NCBI GenBank assembly: GCA_019059635.1
Contig: JAGVRJ010000008.1
Span: 1,116,001 to 1,180,000 of the forward strand
Length of the DNA stretch: 64,000 nucleotides
Source: Proales similis
Lineage: Eukaryota > Rotifera > Eurotatoria > Ploima > Proalidae
Direction of reading: 5' to 3'
Shown: in pieces, positions 34,735-47,400 of the stretch
Position numbering within the stretch: the first letter of the stretch is position 1
Layout: every line of letters starts with the position of its first letter
Program-made: the position numbers and the translations under genes
The notes under the pieces: model-generated
Told to the model about the DNA's origin: nothing
The model's input: only the letters and a program-made list of their open reading frames with translations
Databases searched by the model: none

Positions 34735-36947
34735 TTATTTGAAAGATAAATTAAAAAGAATCGATTTTAAATTCATGGTTAAGAAATCGCTGTCAAAAGG
34801 GTGTCGGTCTAATATATCTTGGCATAACAAATGTAATGCGCAGGCTTCAAAGTGCTTCTTGTTTTTTCTAAAATTTGCGATGCGATTGAAATTATGTTTT
34901 GCTTGGCCTTTATGAAAACGCTTACCGTGTTTTCGATAATTTTTGAAGCAACACAGCCATTTTCTCCAAAAGTGACAACTCAACTTGTTTATGCTTCTCA
35001 TTCCAGAGTTCTCTCATTACTGCACCAATTTGCGAGAACCAGTCCTCGTTACTGCATGAATTGAGAAATGCCTCCTGGCCCGACCATTCGATTGAAAGAT
35101 GCAGAAATACTTCGATCGAATTGGAAAGTAAAACCTTAATGAATTGCATTATACCGAATTCTACATTTAATATGATAAAGCGTATTTTTGTTACTCGCTC
35201 GGTCGATTTGAGCCATTTTAACACCGTTTTGGTACCATTTAACTCCAAAAATATCTCTTTCATAAAATGGCTCTTGAGCATGGTCTTCAAAGCCTCAAGA
35301 ATCACTTGCACTTTGTCCCCTGTTTTATGTATTACTCAAAATAAGATTATTAAGTTCAATAATTGAAAAGTATTTTTACTCTGTGCAACAGTCAATAGTC
35401 CAATTAAGCAAACGAGCATTCTAGCTTTGTCAAATAAATATAAACTTTCTTTGCGTTCAAGTGCTCTCGATGAAAGTGTTTGCGCTTGTATTTGGAAATT
35501 ATGCGGAATGCTTTTGATGGTCTGTTGGGCAGCTGATTCGGCAGAGTGATTTTGAGAACATAAGACATTGAATGCAAACTCGCCGATTCGTCGAATAGTG
35601 GCACTTAGCTGACTTTTCTGAAAAACGAGATGAACTTTTTTAAACTTTTCCCAGAAATAATAAACTTTTGTATATTTACTTTCCGGGTTGAGCAAAATTC
35701 AGCGCGATGCAAAGAAAAGTAAATGAATTCGAGATGCTGATATTGAAGATGAGATGATTTCTCTTCAATAATCAAATCGAACATAAAAGGAATTAGTCTA
35801 ACTATTTCCGTTTTAACATCATATTGATAAGACCGTTCTCTAAGATCAGATTTTAAGAACGCTTCTAAAGTCCATTCGACCAAACATCCAAAAGCTTTTT
35901 GAAGCGGTGATTCGATTTCAACTTTAATATTTTCTTTAGTTCCAGTTATTTCATTTGATTTCAGCTGATTCGTTCTTTGGATAATTTTAGTTCTTTCATC
36001 GTCTGTTACCGTAAACGCTTGCTGCTGTTTTTCTTTGAATTCTTGTTCTGTGGCCTTTGAATTCTCGTTAGCTACGATGTCCCTCTTAGAATTCAGCTTC
36101 TAAATTTTTTTTTTAAATTGAAAATACAACTCAATTATACTCTTGAATGTTCAAAACCTGAAGGTTGGTTAGACGGCTTCTCAGCGATTTGGATTGCTTT
36201 TCAAGTTTCTCACACTGTGTTTCTTTTTCTAATATCTGAAATACCTTTAAGTTGAATAAGTTTTTGAAAAAAAAGTCATTTCTTTACTTTAATTCTGAGC
36301 GACTCATTCGTCTGCTTGAGACCTTTAAATGACTGTTGTAAACGTCGCAGGTCACGGCTCTTTTCAGCCAAGTCGGATTTCAAATGCTGAATTTTATCTT
36401 CATATTTAAATTGAATCTCTTCAATAAGTGTTTGGTCAGAAGAGTTCTTAAAACATAAAAGCTTTTGTTGATCTTGAAGAAGTTGGTATTCTCGTTGATT
36501 TAACTCTAACTCTTTTTCTTGCAACGCATGATATTGTCGGGCTAGTTTTTGATACACCTCTTTGAGATCTTCACTGATTCTTTCAAGTCCTTCATGACTG
36601 ATTCGTGTCTGGGTTATTGGAAAGCTCTCTGAACTCTCACAATCGGATACGGACTCGAATGAGCATACAGTTGAGGATAATAAATTAACTGGTAATTTCA
36701 AATTATACTTTTTTTCAAAAGAGCGCAGCACTCTTTGGTTTAAGTTAAGATGAGATTCAGGAATTCGCATTTGATTATATGTGGAAGCCGCGATCTCGCG
36801 CTGAATTTCCTCGTTTTCTTCCTGACTAGTCTTGTTACTCTGTACGGAGTCTTCTTCATCGACATCTTGATCCCAGTTCACAATCTCCTCATCTCTCATT
36901 GTACTATTTATTGGAATTTTCTCAACTAACTGATGATCCATCATCAC
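34735..36947 (-). CDS. CCDC138: Coiled-coil domain-containing protein 138
   Basis: CCDC138 is a centrosome/centriolar-satellite protein associated with ciliogenesis. Six exons (36947-36288, 36235-36158, 36099-35680, 35617-35380, 35319-34926, 34867-34735) join in frame to about 640 residues, near the vertebrate length. The N-terminal part is acidic and disordered, then a coiled coil (LARQYHALQEKELELNQREY, then SDLAEKSRDLRRLQQSFKGL) like the QKRERFLLEREQLL region of vertebrate CCDC138. The helical C-terminal domain carries the best matches: ATIRRIGEFAFNVL, EAFLNSCSNEDWF, LEKMAVLLQKLSKT, KKHFEACALHLLCQDIL and LTMNLKSILFNLSF, in the same order as the vertebrate protein. All introns are short GT-AG. 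Confidence 0.92.
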
Positions 36948-37696
36948 TGACTTATCATTATACTTGGACTGCTTAGTCTCCGCCGATAAATATATCGGTT
37001 GCCGATGGTAACAACATTAACTAGCTTTTGCTTATTAAATTGCAATGTATCTAATTGTCAGAATAAACTCAACTTATTTAATGTTTAGATAATTGTGATT
37101 AAACTTTTATTTGTTTTCAAAAATAGACACGAAAAATACAACCAACTAATTCAACTAGTAAAGTAAATAGATCTATAAGAAAATCGATTTTCTAACTTTC
37201 GCTGTGGTTTAGATCGAGATTTTCTACCCTTTTAAGCAAAATCAGGTTTCGAAACCAAGATAAGGTACGTAAATCAGTTCAGATCTAAATGCGGAGATTT
37301 TAAAATTTCACGATAAGAATTCTCTGATAAAATCGTTACGTCAACTATTCTAGAATCTGGCAGATACTTATAAGTTGGATCTGCCAGCATCATACCGAAA
37401 AAATCGGAATAATCAGCGTTAAAATATATATAAGACTCAGTTTGTTGTAAATAGCGATCGATTTAGATGCTGAAGACTAATTTGGATTCATGTATGGATA
37501 ATCAATTGAACATCTGAAATCGTCTCCTATCTGTGGTCAAGCAACTATTATGCCACCCGGGGCGACCTTGACTGCTGAAAGTCTTTTGCTAACAATTGTG
37601 GAAATATCGGAATTTTAAAAGAGTAATAAAGCGGAAAATCTAACAATCGGAACTGTTAATGCTCAGTGCGCAGAGGCACTTGAAAGTGAAATTTAA
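36948..37696. other. Intergenic region
   Basis: It lies between the start of CCDC138 and the stop of the filament gene, both on the minus strand. It is AT-rich and contains no gene I can support. Confidence 0.45.
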
Positions 37697-40600
37697 TCAA
37701 AATTGACGAGTGACATGAACATTAGAGGACGAGTTCGAATGCTTAGATTTAATAGGCAGTTGATTGGTGGGGTCACAAGTTTTGCTTGAAGACTTGTAAT
37801 TTTTATGATTGCTAGCTATTGAAGTGACGGTTTCAGTGGTTACTGTTTGCGTTGATATGGTCTCTTGTTGTGGGTAAAACTGATTGCTTTTCAAAGCCAG
37901 ACTACTCACTGAGCCCGATTTTAATTTAGAATCGTTCGCATTACGCTCATTTGGTAGGACACTGATATTGTTTGATGACGAGGCTAGCCGAAGAAGCGAC
38001 TGAGTCAACACAGCTTTGTCCACTCCGTCTGGATTTATTAGCTTGGTGACACTAAACTTACTGTAGGTTCCCCAATTATCGACATTTTCAGCCACGATAA
38101 TTTTTTCTACTTCTTTCCCTTCAGGTTGCTTATTAAGACCCTCGTGTAGACTTGAACTTCGCACTCCTCCACGAACAGAAGCCTTGGTGTTTGACAAAAT
38201 TTTTAACTTTTCACCACTGGCAATACTTATGTCTTTAGTGAATTTAAATATCACATTGACATTTTGGTCCGGCACATATCTGTGAATGTACCATCCTTTC
38301 AAATTTACAGTTTTGTTGGAGCTTAAGTTTTCAAGTACAATGTAATCGCCATCAAGAGAAGTCTCTAGAATTCCTATGGCTCCGGAAACATATCTATTGG
38401 CCTTGTGCTTGATAGCGTATTTGTTGGATTCGCTTTTTGAAGTTATCTGAGTTGATCCGTCGCTCCCTTCATAGCGAACAATATTTCTCTGAGTGGGCGG
38501 AGTTTGCGATCGAGCTGGAATTCGACGCGGACTCTTGACTGTGACGCAGGTTCCCGGTCGCTGGTTGTTAACTATGAAAACATGTCTATGCCCGCTATTC
38601 GACGACACACAATGATCCACTATATTACTCGAATGCCGTGTGCTATTTGCTGTACCCAGATTACGATGTGTCGTACGGCATGTAGAAGATGATCGGTCAG
38701 CTGGAACAACTTGAATATTTATTTGCTTTTCTTGATTTGTCGCGCTTTCAACAGGGCTTGGTCTAGGGACTCGAGGAGTTGGCTTGATTGCGACAGGAAC
38801 ATGGTCTACTCGATGCTCTTCATAATGTTCAGTATGATGTTTCTCTTCAATTACCCGACGAGTGACAGTTGTCAGGGGCTGATTCTTGTCAGAGGATTTT
38901 GCAGTCTGGTATATCTCAACTGGTTCTCTATGCCTGAATATTTGATTACCCTGACTCTGTTCTATCTCTTGTTGTTTTTGGCGTTTTTGAAGCTCAATTA
39001 GCTCTTGCTCTTGTCGCAACTTTTCAATAATATATCTTTCTCTTTCAACTCTCTCAATCTCCAACTTTCTTTTCCTCTCTTCATCTTCTAGGCGTCGTCG
39101 CTCTTCATGGCGCATCTTTCTCTCATTCTCTTCATTTCTGATTTGAGCTTCATATTCAACCTTAAGTCTTGCGCGTTCATCAGCTAGAGCCCTCTTTCGT
39201 TCTTGCTTCTCATATTCTATCCTCAGTCGTTTTTCTTGTTCTTCCAATTCGAACTCGCGGCATTTTTGCGCCTCTATCTCTCTTTGTTGCTTTTGTTGGG
39301 CTTCAATTTCATTCTGTCTTAGTCTCATTTCCTCACTGAGCCGATTTTCTTCGGCCATTCGGTCCATCATTTCGCGCTCACGTCTGTTCTGCTCCTCTGC
39401 TTCATGCCGACGTGCCTCGTACTCTAAATTTCGACTCGGAGCCTTTTCAGTCTCTCTAACCTCAAACGCTCGGTCAGGTTTGGTTTTTTTTTCACCAGCC
39501 ATTCGTATTCGTTCTGCTTCATCACGCTTTAGCCTCTCTTCGATTTCCGATTGTCGTCTTTTTTCTTCCTCTTGCCAAATATGACGTTCGTATTCATCGC
39601 GAGCCAACTGAATATTACGCTGACGTTCAAATTCTTCTTCTGAAGCTCGTTTACGCTGTGCTTCTTCTCGTTCTCGCTGCTTTTGAATCTTCAGTTGTTC
39701 TTCACGTTCCATATTGCGACGCTTTTCATCTTCTTCCAATCGCCTTTCTTGGTCAGCCAATCTTTTTCTTCGTCGTTGGTCCTCCTCTTCAGCTTGCTTT
39801 CTTTCATTTTCGATTTGAACTCTTCTTAGTCTTTCTTGTTCTTCAAGCTGAGCTCTCCGTAGCCTTTCCTCTTCTTCTTTAAGTTCGGCTCTACGCCGAA
39901 GCTCTAGCTCTTCGATTCGACGTCTTTCTTCCTCCAGCTCGTTTCTTCGGCGTCTTTCCTCTTCTTCCGAGCATTTCCGTCTCTCTTCCTCAACCAAAAT
40001 TTCCCGTTCACGTTCCTCACGGCGTCGCTTTTCAAGCTCAAATTCTTTAAGACGCCGGTTATTCTCTTCGATCTGACGCTGCTTTTTACGTAGCTCTTCT
40101 TGTTCATTTCGCCGGACAGCGTCATCAGCTGATCTGTCTTCTTGAATAACTTTGCTATAAAGCTCATAAGAAAATGATGAGTCAGGTTCGCTTGATCGCT
40201 GCATATGATTAAACTGTTGATTTAAAAGTCGCGCGTAGACAGCAACCTCAGCGTCAAGCGATTTGCTGAAGCTAAGCAATTCACTCAATTGGTTTTTCAG
40301 CTCATTTATCTCAGCCTCTAAACAGGCAAGCTGAGCATCCTTGGCTTCCTGATCACTAACTTGCTTGAAGCGTAATTCATTCAAACGAGTATTAAGTTGA
40401 TCAAGAAGCTTATTGAGTCTAAATTCTTCGTTTTTAAGGTCATTAATCTCTGTTTGATTGGCGCTGAACTCAGAGCGTAATTCATTCAAATTTAGATCTC
40501 CTTGCCGTTTTCGTGCTTCTTCAGCTAGTCGGTTGGTAGTTTCGATCTCTTCTACCATTTGAACGTATTTGTATTCGTACTCCTCCCTTAGCGCTTTCAA

Positions 40601-41455
40601 ATTGAATTCGTTCATTTTGTTGAAATCTTCGCGAATGCGCTTCTTTATCTCTCTAAGCTGCATTTTATAGAAAGCGTCAAGATCCTGACCATTACCGTTA
40701 GAGCCGTCCAATCTTTCAAATTCTTCTCGCATAATACGGAACAGTTCTTGCTCAAACTTTTTCTGTTCGACTAGCGTTTGGATGCGACACTCGATATCAA
40801 TGCGTTCCTCTTGCTGCTGATCAAGATTGTCACTCAATCCTTTTAGTCGGTCGCGTAGTTCTTCATTTTTGTCCTCAAAATCATTAAGCAGCTTCTGTTT
40901 GCTTTCAAAGTCATCCTTGAGGAAACTTAGTTCATGTAGGCTCTCAGCTCGTTTGCTCTCCAATAGACGAATTTTTTCCTTTTCAATAGACTGATAGCGT
41001 ACCTCTTCATCAAATTGCACGCGCAAGCGGTCGAGCTCATACATCGAGCGCGAAGCTCTCATCTTGCTGATGGTACTCATCTCGCTGACTTGATTTAGTT
41101 CGCGCTTAGCAACGAGGAGATCTTGGTCAAATTTAGCCCTCAATGTTGAGCCAGAGCCAGCAAGCAGTTGCTCCCGACAACTACGAACCAATTCTTGGAG
41201 CTCATCGTTTTCTGCCTTTTTCTGTTTGAGTGAATCAACCAATTGATCTAGTCGTTGGTTAAGTTGATTCAGTTCCTCTTTCTCGTTGGTCACTCGTTGG
41301 TTTTGAGCATTTATTAATGAACCAATGGTACGGCTGCTGATGCGGTGTTCTATTTCTTTGGTTCTTATACGCTTGGTGAAGCCAGCATTACTGCGTGGCT
41401 CTTGGCTTTTGCTTCGCTCGCGACCACCCAAGAACTCCTCGTCGTTTGTCGACAT
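37697..41455 (-). CDS. Intermediate-filament protein with lamin tail and long inserted charged helix
   Basis: This 1252-residue protein is encoded without introns. A short head (to about residue 60) leads to an intermediate-filament rod: the start motif reads ELNQLNQRLDQLVDSLKQKK and the end motif, near residue 410, LLSFSKSLDAEVAVYARLLN, matching the family's LNxRLAxYID and LDAEIATYRKLLE signatures. The rod length suits the long coil 1b of lamins and protostome filaments. A segment of about 400 residues (435-830) follows, almost entirely Glu, Arg, Lys and Gln, as in a single alpha-helix or trichohyalin-like arm. After a Pro/Arg/Thr-rich linker, a lamin tail domain (about 1010-1150) is recognised by SGAIGILETSLDGDYIVLEN, LKGWYIHRYV and KILSNTKA. 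The protein ends VTRQF with no CaaX box, and I see no classic nuclear signal, so it may be cytoplasmic. Confidence 0.9.
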   Translation of the reverse strand: MSTNDEEFLGGRERSKSQEPRSNAGFTKRIRTKEIEHRISSRTIGSLINAQNQRVTNEKEELNQLNQRLDQLVDSLKQKKAENDELQELVRSCREQLLAGSGSTLRAKFDQDLLVAKRELNQVSEMSTISKMRASRSMYELDRLRVQFDEEVRYQSIEKEKIRLLESKRAESLHELSFLKDDFESKQKLLNDFEDKNEELRDRLKGLSDNLDQQQEERIDIECRIQTLVEQKKFEQELFRIMREEFERLDGSNGNGQDLDAFYKMQLREIKKRIREDFNKMNEFNLKALREEYEYKYVQMVEEIETTNRLAEEARKRQGDLNLNELRSEFSANQTEINDLKNEEFRLNKLLDQLNTRLNELRFKQVSDQEAKDAQLACLEAEINELKNQLSELLSFSKSLDAEVAVYARLLNQQFNHMQRSSEPDSSFSYELYSKVIQEDRSADDAVRRNEQEELRKKQRQIEENNRRLKEFELEKRRREEREREILVEEERRKCSEEEERRRRNELEEERRRIEELELRRRAELKEEEERLRRAQLEEQERLRRVQIENERKQAEEEDQRRRKRLADQERRLEEDEKRRNMEREEQLKIQKQREREEAQRKRASEEEFERQRNIQLARDEYERHIWQEEEKRRQSEIEERLKRDEAERIRMAGEKKTKPDRAFEVRETEKAPSRNLEYEARRHEAEEQNRREREMMDRMAEENRLSEEMRLRQNEIEAQQKQQREIEAQKCREFELEEQEKRLRIEYEKQERKRALADERARLKVEYEAQIRNEENERKMRHEERRRLEDEERKRKLEIERVERERYIIEKLRQEQELIELQKRQKQQEIEQSQGNQIFRHREPVEIYQTAKSSDKNQPLTTVTRRVIEEKHHTEHYEEHRVDHVPVAIKPTPRVPRPSPVESATNQEKQINIQVVPADRSSSTCRTTHRNLGTANSTRHSSNIVDHCVSSNSGHRHVFIVNNQRPGTCVTVKSPRRIPARSQTPPTQRNIVRYEGSDGSTQITSKSESNKYAIKHKANRYVSGAIGILETSLDGDYIVLENLSSNKTVNLKGWYIHRYVPDQNVNVIFKFTKDISIASGEKLKILSNTKASVRGGVRSSSLHEGLNKQPEGKEVEKIIVAENVDNWGTYSKFSVTKLINPDGVDKAVLTQSLLRLASSSNNISVLPNERNANDSKLKSGSVSSLALKSNQFYPQQETISTQTVTTETVTSIASNHKNYKSSSKTCDPTNQLPIKSKHSNSSSNVHVTRQF

Positions 41456-44400
41456 GTTTCTTATTCACAGGGCACTCGTTTTACAACAGCATCTAAAGAG
41501 AAACATACTTAATTTAATTTCCAGTGAATTGGTCACGAGTTTCTCGATTTTTCTAAGTTTCAGTAGATTACAATTAAAAACAATGCAAATTCGCGCATTC
41601 GAATTTAACCTGTAACCTGTATTACGTAACGCCAGAATCTATATTCAAACAGTTCGTTCGAACATGCACCAAAGTATGGATGGATGACAAACATTGGGGC
41701 TCCTGATGTGGCCTATGGGCCGCTAGATGAAAAAGTTGGCAAAAGAAATGTCTATTTATTAAGTTTATGTATGTGAACTGAAAATATGGAAGATTTGCTC
41801 ATTTAATTTAGAAGAGTGTAATTCGATTAAAAGAAACACAAAGCGTTTGAACAGCTGTATGCATGATTGCTCGCAAATAGTTTACGATTAAGCTCAAAGC
41901 TCATGAGGACTGCCAGCTTATGAAAGCAAATTTTTCTAGTGATTCAAAAGAGACCACTTTTACCTTAATATTTTTGTTTCATATTCAATAGCTTTAACGG
42001 AAAAGCTTTTGCTACATTATTGTAGGCAAAGGTTAGAAATCTGATTGAAATTTTACCCATGCCGAGTTGCAAAATGGGAGTGAACTTGTGGTTTAAATGA
42101 AAATAGAATGAAAATATTCAGGCCAAGAGATTAAAAGAAGTGGATTAAAGAAAAAAAATCCGTTCCCTCAAATATAAATTTAAGTAAAAGTGGATTAATG
42201 CGCAAGAAAGAAGTATTTTTAATAAAAATTAAAATTATTTCTATGAATTACGCGACATACTGACGCGACTATAAATAAAACTGACAGACCCAACTGAATA
42301 TCAAATAGTAATGTGGGAATATCAAAATAAAAACCGAATTAATTTAAGAAGCGAATGTCTTAATCCAACTGTAATGTCACAAACAGCAAACTTTGGACAG
42401 AATCAAACGTCAAGCTAAAACAGCAAATAACCAAGAGAGAAAATACAGGCTAGATGGCCATAAATAATGCTTTGCACTCTGAAAGCTAGTTTATCACAAC
42501 GGAAGGCTTAAGAAAACAAAGCGAAATAGAAAGAGTTTCTAAAGCAATAAGCACAAAAGTCGTAGAAATAGTATTCATCGCACAATCATGAACCTTTTTA
42601 ACAATTTTCTAATCAGGAAATTTGATTTTTTAAAATGAAAGGAATGAGATGAACAAAGGTTGTTGAAATACGCCAAAGCTTGCAGCTATAGGCACACTTT
42701 CCCCAATCTCAGTCTAGTTTGGAAATTAGAGTGTAGTTTGCTCTGATGTGAAAAGCGTGAAATTACTCTTTCAAAATAGAATATTTCATTCTTGAGCTAA
42801 TTTGTAGCGATTAGAAATATCTTTGGGTAAAAATTATTGAAATTAAGATGAGAGGGAATGCTAAGGGAAAGAGAAGAGTGAGAGCGAAAGGGTAAGAGAG
42901 GAGGTGAAATTAATTTTTCGATAGGCCGACCTGGTTGGTCTTATCAAGATTTCAAGCTCAAATAGCCAAGCATAATCGAAAGCATATATTTTTATATACC
43001 TTTGCGCGCGCGGATGAGTTCATACGCACTAATACTGGTCATATTGTTTAAAATAGTGACTGATTAAACAAATCTAATAGAAACTCATTTCAATCAAATT
43101 TTTCGAATAACCTGGTCATTGTTTCGAATAATCGTTAAAAAATTTCGAGTCAGCTACCCAAAAATTTTTGCGAAATTCTGGGTTCAAAAAGAGAGAGTGA
43201 TAGTTAATAACGACGCCCAATTTAAAGCTGAAATAGCTACACGTCAGGCAAACTCATCTATCTCTTAATACGCAGAGCTTTATCATCAAAGTTCACCACT
43301 CATCCCCTTTAAATAAAGTTTAAATTTCTCAAATTTCTGAAAATAATGATCAAGAAATTCACAAAATTATTTATGAGGTAGTCAATCTTATCTGTTTCAA
43401 ACATGATAAACGCATCTGAGCATTGGAATTGAATACCCATGTATGATTGCTTTAAGCTTCTTTAATTTAGTATAACGAAGAAACTTGCCATTTGTCCTCT
43501 TACTAAGAGGTTGTGAATTTTTCCAGCGTTATAGAAATACAAATAAAAAAGGAGAGGCCCATCAAACTAAAAAGCCTTCAGGCAAGTGTTAAACATTTAT
43601 CGCTAAGACTAGGTTAAACACATGCAGTTTCTCAATAGAGTGCAAAATGAATCTGTTCAAGCCATGCGAGCAGAGGATACTGAATCGATAACGCCCCAAA
43701 AATTTTTCTTACAAAATGACCTATTATAAAAACAGACCATTTTAATTGCACAATGATTGAATAAGCTTAGAGACGAGGTTTGAAGGGTAAAGATTTGATG
43801 TAGGGAACTGGTGCGTAATTGGTGATGAAACCCTATAGCTTTTAGTCATCTTACTTCTTTTTTATATTTCTCTAAAGTTACTCAAGTTAGGTTAGTTAGG
43901 TAGTTGGAACAAACCAATAAATTCCAGAGTTACCGGATTGGTTTGTCGCAGAGACGACAATCTATTTATCATGAAAACCTCGTTCATAATTTAAGCCGAT
44001 AGCTTTCAAATGATCCGATTTGTCCGAGTGCTAAACAAACAATTCTTCCTGCGCATGCTACCTCTTGAACAAAAAAGAAGCTTAAAGACTGATGATGGCA
44101 TATGCAATTTGTAATAATAAGCTTTGAGAAGACGCGCGGGGTAGCCTGCTCTTGCAGGGAAATAAGTGCAGGTAGGTATAAGGTAAAGACAAAGAAACTA
44201 GTAGCCTAGAAGAGAGACGGGAAAGAAAATACGAAGAAAAACTCATAAGCGACCAAGAGAAGTAGAGAGAACAAGAATAGGCTATAGGGAGACAGAAAAA
44301 TTTTGAAGTGTACGAGTCAATTTAATTACTTTGAAAATCTACGCCGATCGGATCATTTTTTGGGTTACGCAACCAAAATACTTGCGGGCTCCTCTAAGAT

Positions 44401-47400
44401 GCAGCAAGAGAGTGAATAAGCTCATCTTCATCAAATAGGCAACTTAAACGAGCTAATAAAATTGACAAGCGATTTGGAGGGAGTAGTGAGAAATGAAAAA
44501 AGACCCACACTACAAGTCCTAAAATCGCTGCGATGAGTCCTCATTCAAATAGTTAGTAATTCGAGCTTGCCCCACGTTTAATAGTCTCAGATCGATCGAC
44601 AAGCAGTTCAAAATATGCTTATTCTTCAAAGTCCGCTGAATTGTGTCACTACTAACATATGTCGCTCGGCAACATGTTTTCGCAATTTCCTTATTTCAAA
44701 CGGGCTTTGGAGTCCATCAAAATTTGACCCATCTGCTTTCCTGCATAAGGGATGAGCAAGTTGTAAACACGCACAAGCACACATATTTCCAACCTCAGAA
44801 GCGTAAGCCAATAGTAACGAAGAGCACGGTGAGCGGATCTCGCTCTGCCAAATGGGTGAAAAAATAAAATAAAATTAGGCAAAATCGAAAATGAGTGGAT
44901 CCATAATTCGGTGCTGCTTGCCGCGATCGATATTCTCACCCAGTAAGCTGAGGCCGAAATAAATGCCTAGTAATCACCGACAACTCAGTCACCGAGAATC
45001 AGCGCCATAAGCGCGCTAAAGAAATAAAAAGCCTTGCTAAATTACGCAATCTATCAAAATGGACCGGAATCGAAGGTGACCGGTGTAGCAAGAAGCAGTC
45101 AGTACACATTAAATATAAATTAAAAATGAAAAATAAGAGCTTGGTGACGTAAGCCTTCTCGAGATGAAGAGCTCGTCGTCTTCCTACGATTTATAATTTG
45201 GTCGAACACACACGCTTTAGTCTATTTTGACTGCCCTAGGTGTCGGATAGCTCGAATTGAAATCAAGCAGCCAAAAAGCGACAACAATAGCTAACAATTG
45301 CTTCTTCATTGTGACCACAATTGGGCCGGGCGGCAGTGGCCATATGCACAGTTGAAGCGAATTTAAATTAGTTTGAACGAGTTTGGTGCATTGACGAGAG
45401 GTTGACATAAGCGCCGCTATATTCGTGCCCAGGTTCATCTCTATTTTCTTTCTCTGAATTATATGTGAGCAGATTTATGATGAGATGGGGCTATAAAGTT
45501 GACAGTTGATAGATGACTGCCGAAACGCTAGCGCAGACTAGGCTCGTTGAATCGGGCCACTTCACTCAGCGACACGGTCAGCGTTCTAAGAATATGAACA
45601 AATTCGGCGGCAAATAGCAAGAGAGCGCTACTTGTGTGCCGTTAACCGCCTTCGGGCTGCACTTGTTTTCGTGCGATTCTAATTTGCCTGATGCGCGTCA
45701 AATTATAAATTCAATGATCACATCTTGACCCAAACTACACGCTCGTTGGGTCTGGCTAGCCGACAAGTACCCTGGGCCTGCGGCTCTACCGACGTAAGAT
45801 AGAAATGAACACGTTGAGCTCGAACCGAATTCAGGGCGCTTGAAACAAAAAATCCCTCAAACAAAAAGACAAAGAGTAATTGTAGAAGCAGCATCGGTCT
45901 AGTCGAATGCTTCTTTTTCTTATCTGAACGAACTTAATACAGACACGTAGAGGCCAACAAAGCTCTATCCGAAGCTTATACTCTCTGAGTTGCTACGTGG
46001 GAGATACGTTCGCTTCTAATTATTGCGTAAACAATTTGCTGTCTTCGGCGAATACTAAGATGATTCAATCAGAGGCCAATTGGTCATTATAAAAGTCAGA
46101 TCGGACATAATCACTCAAGCGTTTTTGTACGTTTGATCTAAATAAAAATCATCTAAAAAGAGAAAAACGTGCCTAGAAATCAAAATACTCGTTCAACAAT
46201 AAATTTCCTGATAAAATTCTTATTTCCAGCAGTAATTTTTTTACTCTAGCACAAAGTAGTCACCTGAGAATCAATTACTTGACTCTCACCTTTAACTGGT
46301 GAAGTACAGTCATATCTAAACAAACAGACAGCTCTAAGATATGTAATTAAATTCATCGGAGTACGCTTCTTTAAGCGGTTTAAGAAGGACTCAAATATTT
46401 ACATATCGATTAGACATGTTTACCAAGATAAACTGGAACATGTACTCGATTGCTTTTGGCTAGATTTAAATGCGAGTTCAAAATGATTACTTAGCATTCA
46501 TAGTTTATCGTCAAAGCGCTTTATTCAGCAAAAATTGCCTGTATATTCTCAAGTTTGCTATGCTGATGCTCACGGTCAAATGTCCGAGACTGAGAAAAAA
46601 CTTATTTGAGTTGGACCAGAAACGCCAATTTCATGAAAATACAAGGCAAAATAGAAAAAGTAAAGCTAGCGAGCAAATTTGAGTTAAAAGCGAGAAAATC
46701 TGGTTAATAATAAATTGATTGATTTTCTCTCTACCTGGTTATCACTATTTTCGTCGATCATTTTCTCAGGCTCCATTTGAATAAATTGAGTCGCCCACTA
46801 CAAAAAGTAAAGCGATAAGCAGGGCAAGAACGCTTATGTGACTGGAGGGTTGACGAGCGCGCCGCGAATTAATTCGCCTAATTGCATTTCTGAATTTAAA
46901 TCGGCCTAATCTTTAGATACAATACGAGCAAGCCGCAATGAATTCTTAACGTGCTTACGCTGCTTTCGTTCAATTTTCTCACTCAATGGTCTTTCGTCTC
47001 TCCTCACCTTTTTCGGCACGCGATGGTCAGTTTTCACTCGATTTCTTTTCTCTTTCCATCTCGCCCCTCTTGAACGAGTAAAAGAACGCACAAAGAATAA
47101 GAAACATAGCTAACTTGTTTGGCACACGAGTGCTAATTGAAATAAAATCAAATTGATTGGAAAGCAATGCGACAGGCCATGCGAGGGAGATAGGCTGACT
47201 AAATTATGCTGCAACTCCATGTCCAAGATTGGAGTCAACCAAATTTCAGTGGAGGCCAGTATAGTGAAATAAACTATGCTGATTGAAATTCTATCAAAGG
47301 TGTTGTTTTGTGTGCGCTGGCAAAAAAAAATTGAGAGACATTGACTATTTGAGAGCCTTGGAGTGGAAAGTGATAAAAGACAAACGATCGAAAATAAAAA

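Noticed and set aside
38504-39001. Plus-strand frames opposite the filament gene, one of them hydrophobic
   Set aside because: They are antisense shadows of the Glu/Arg-rich coding sequence, whose complement reads as Leu/Ser/Phe-rich.
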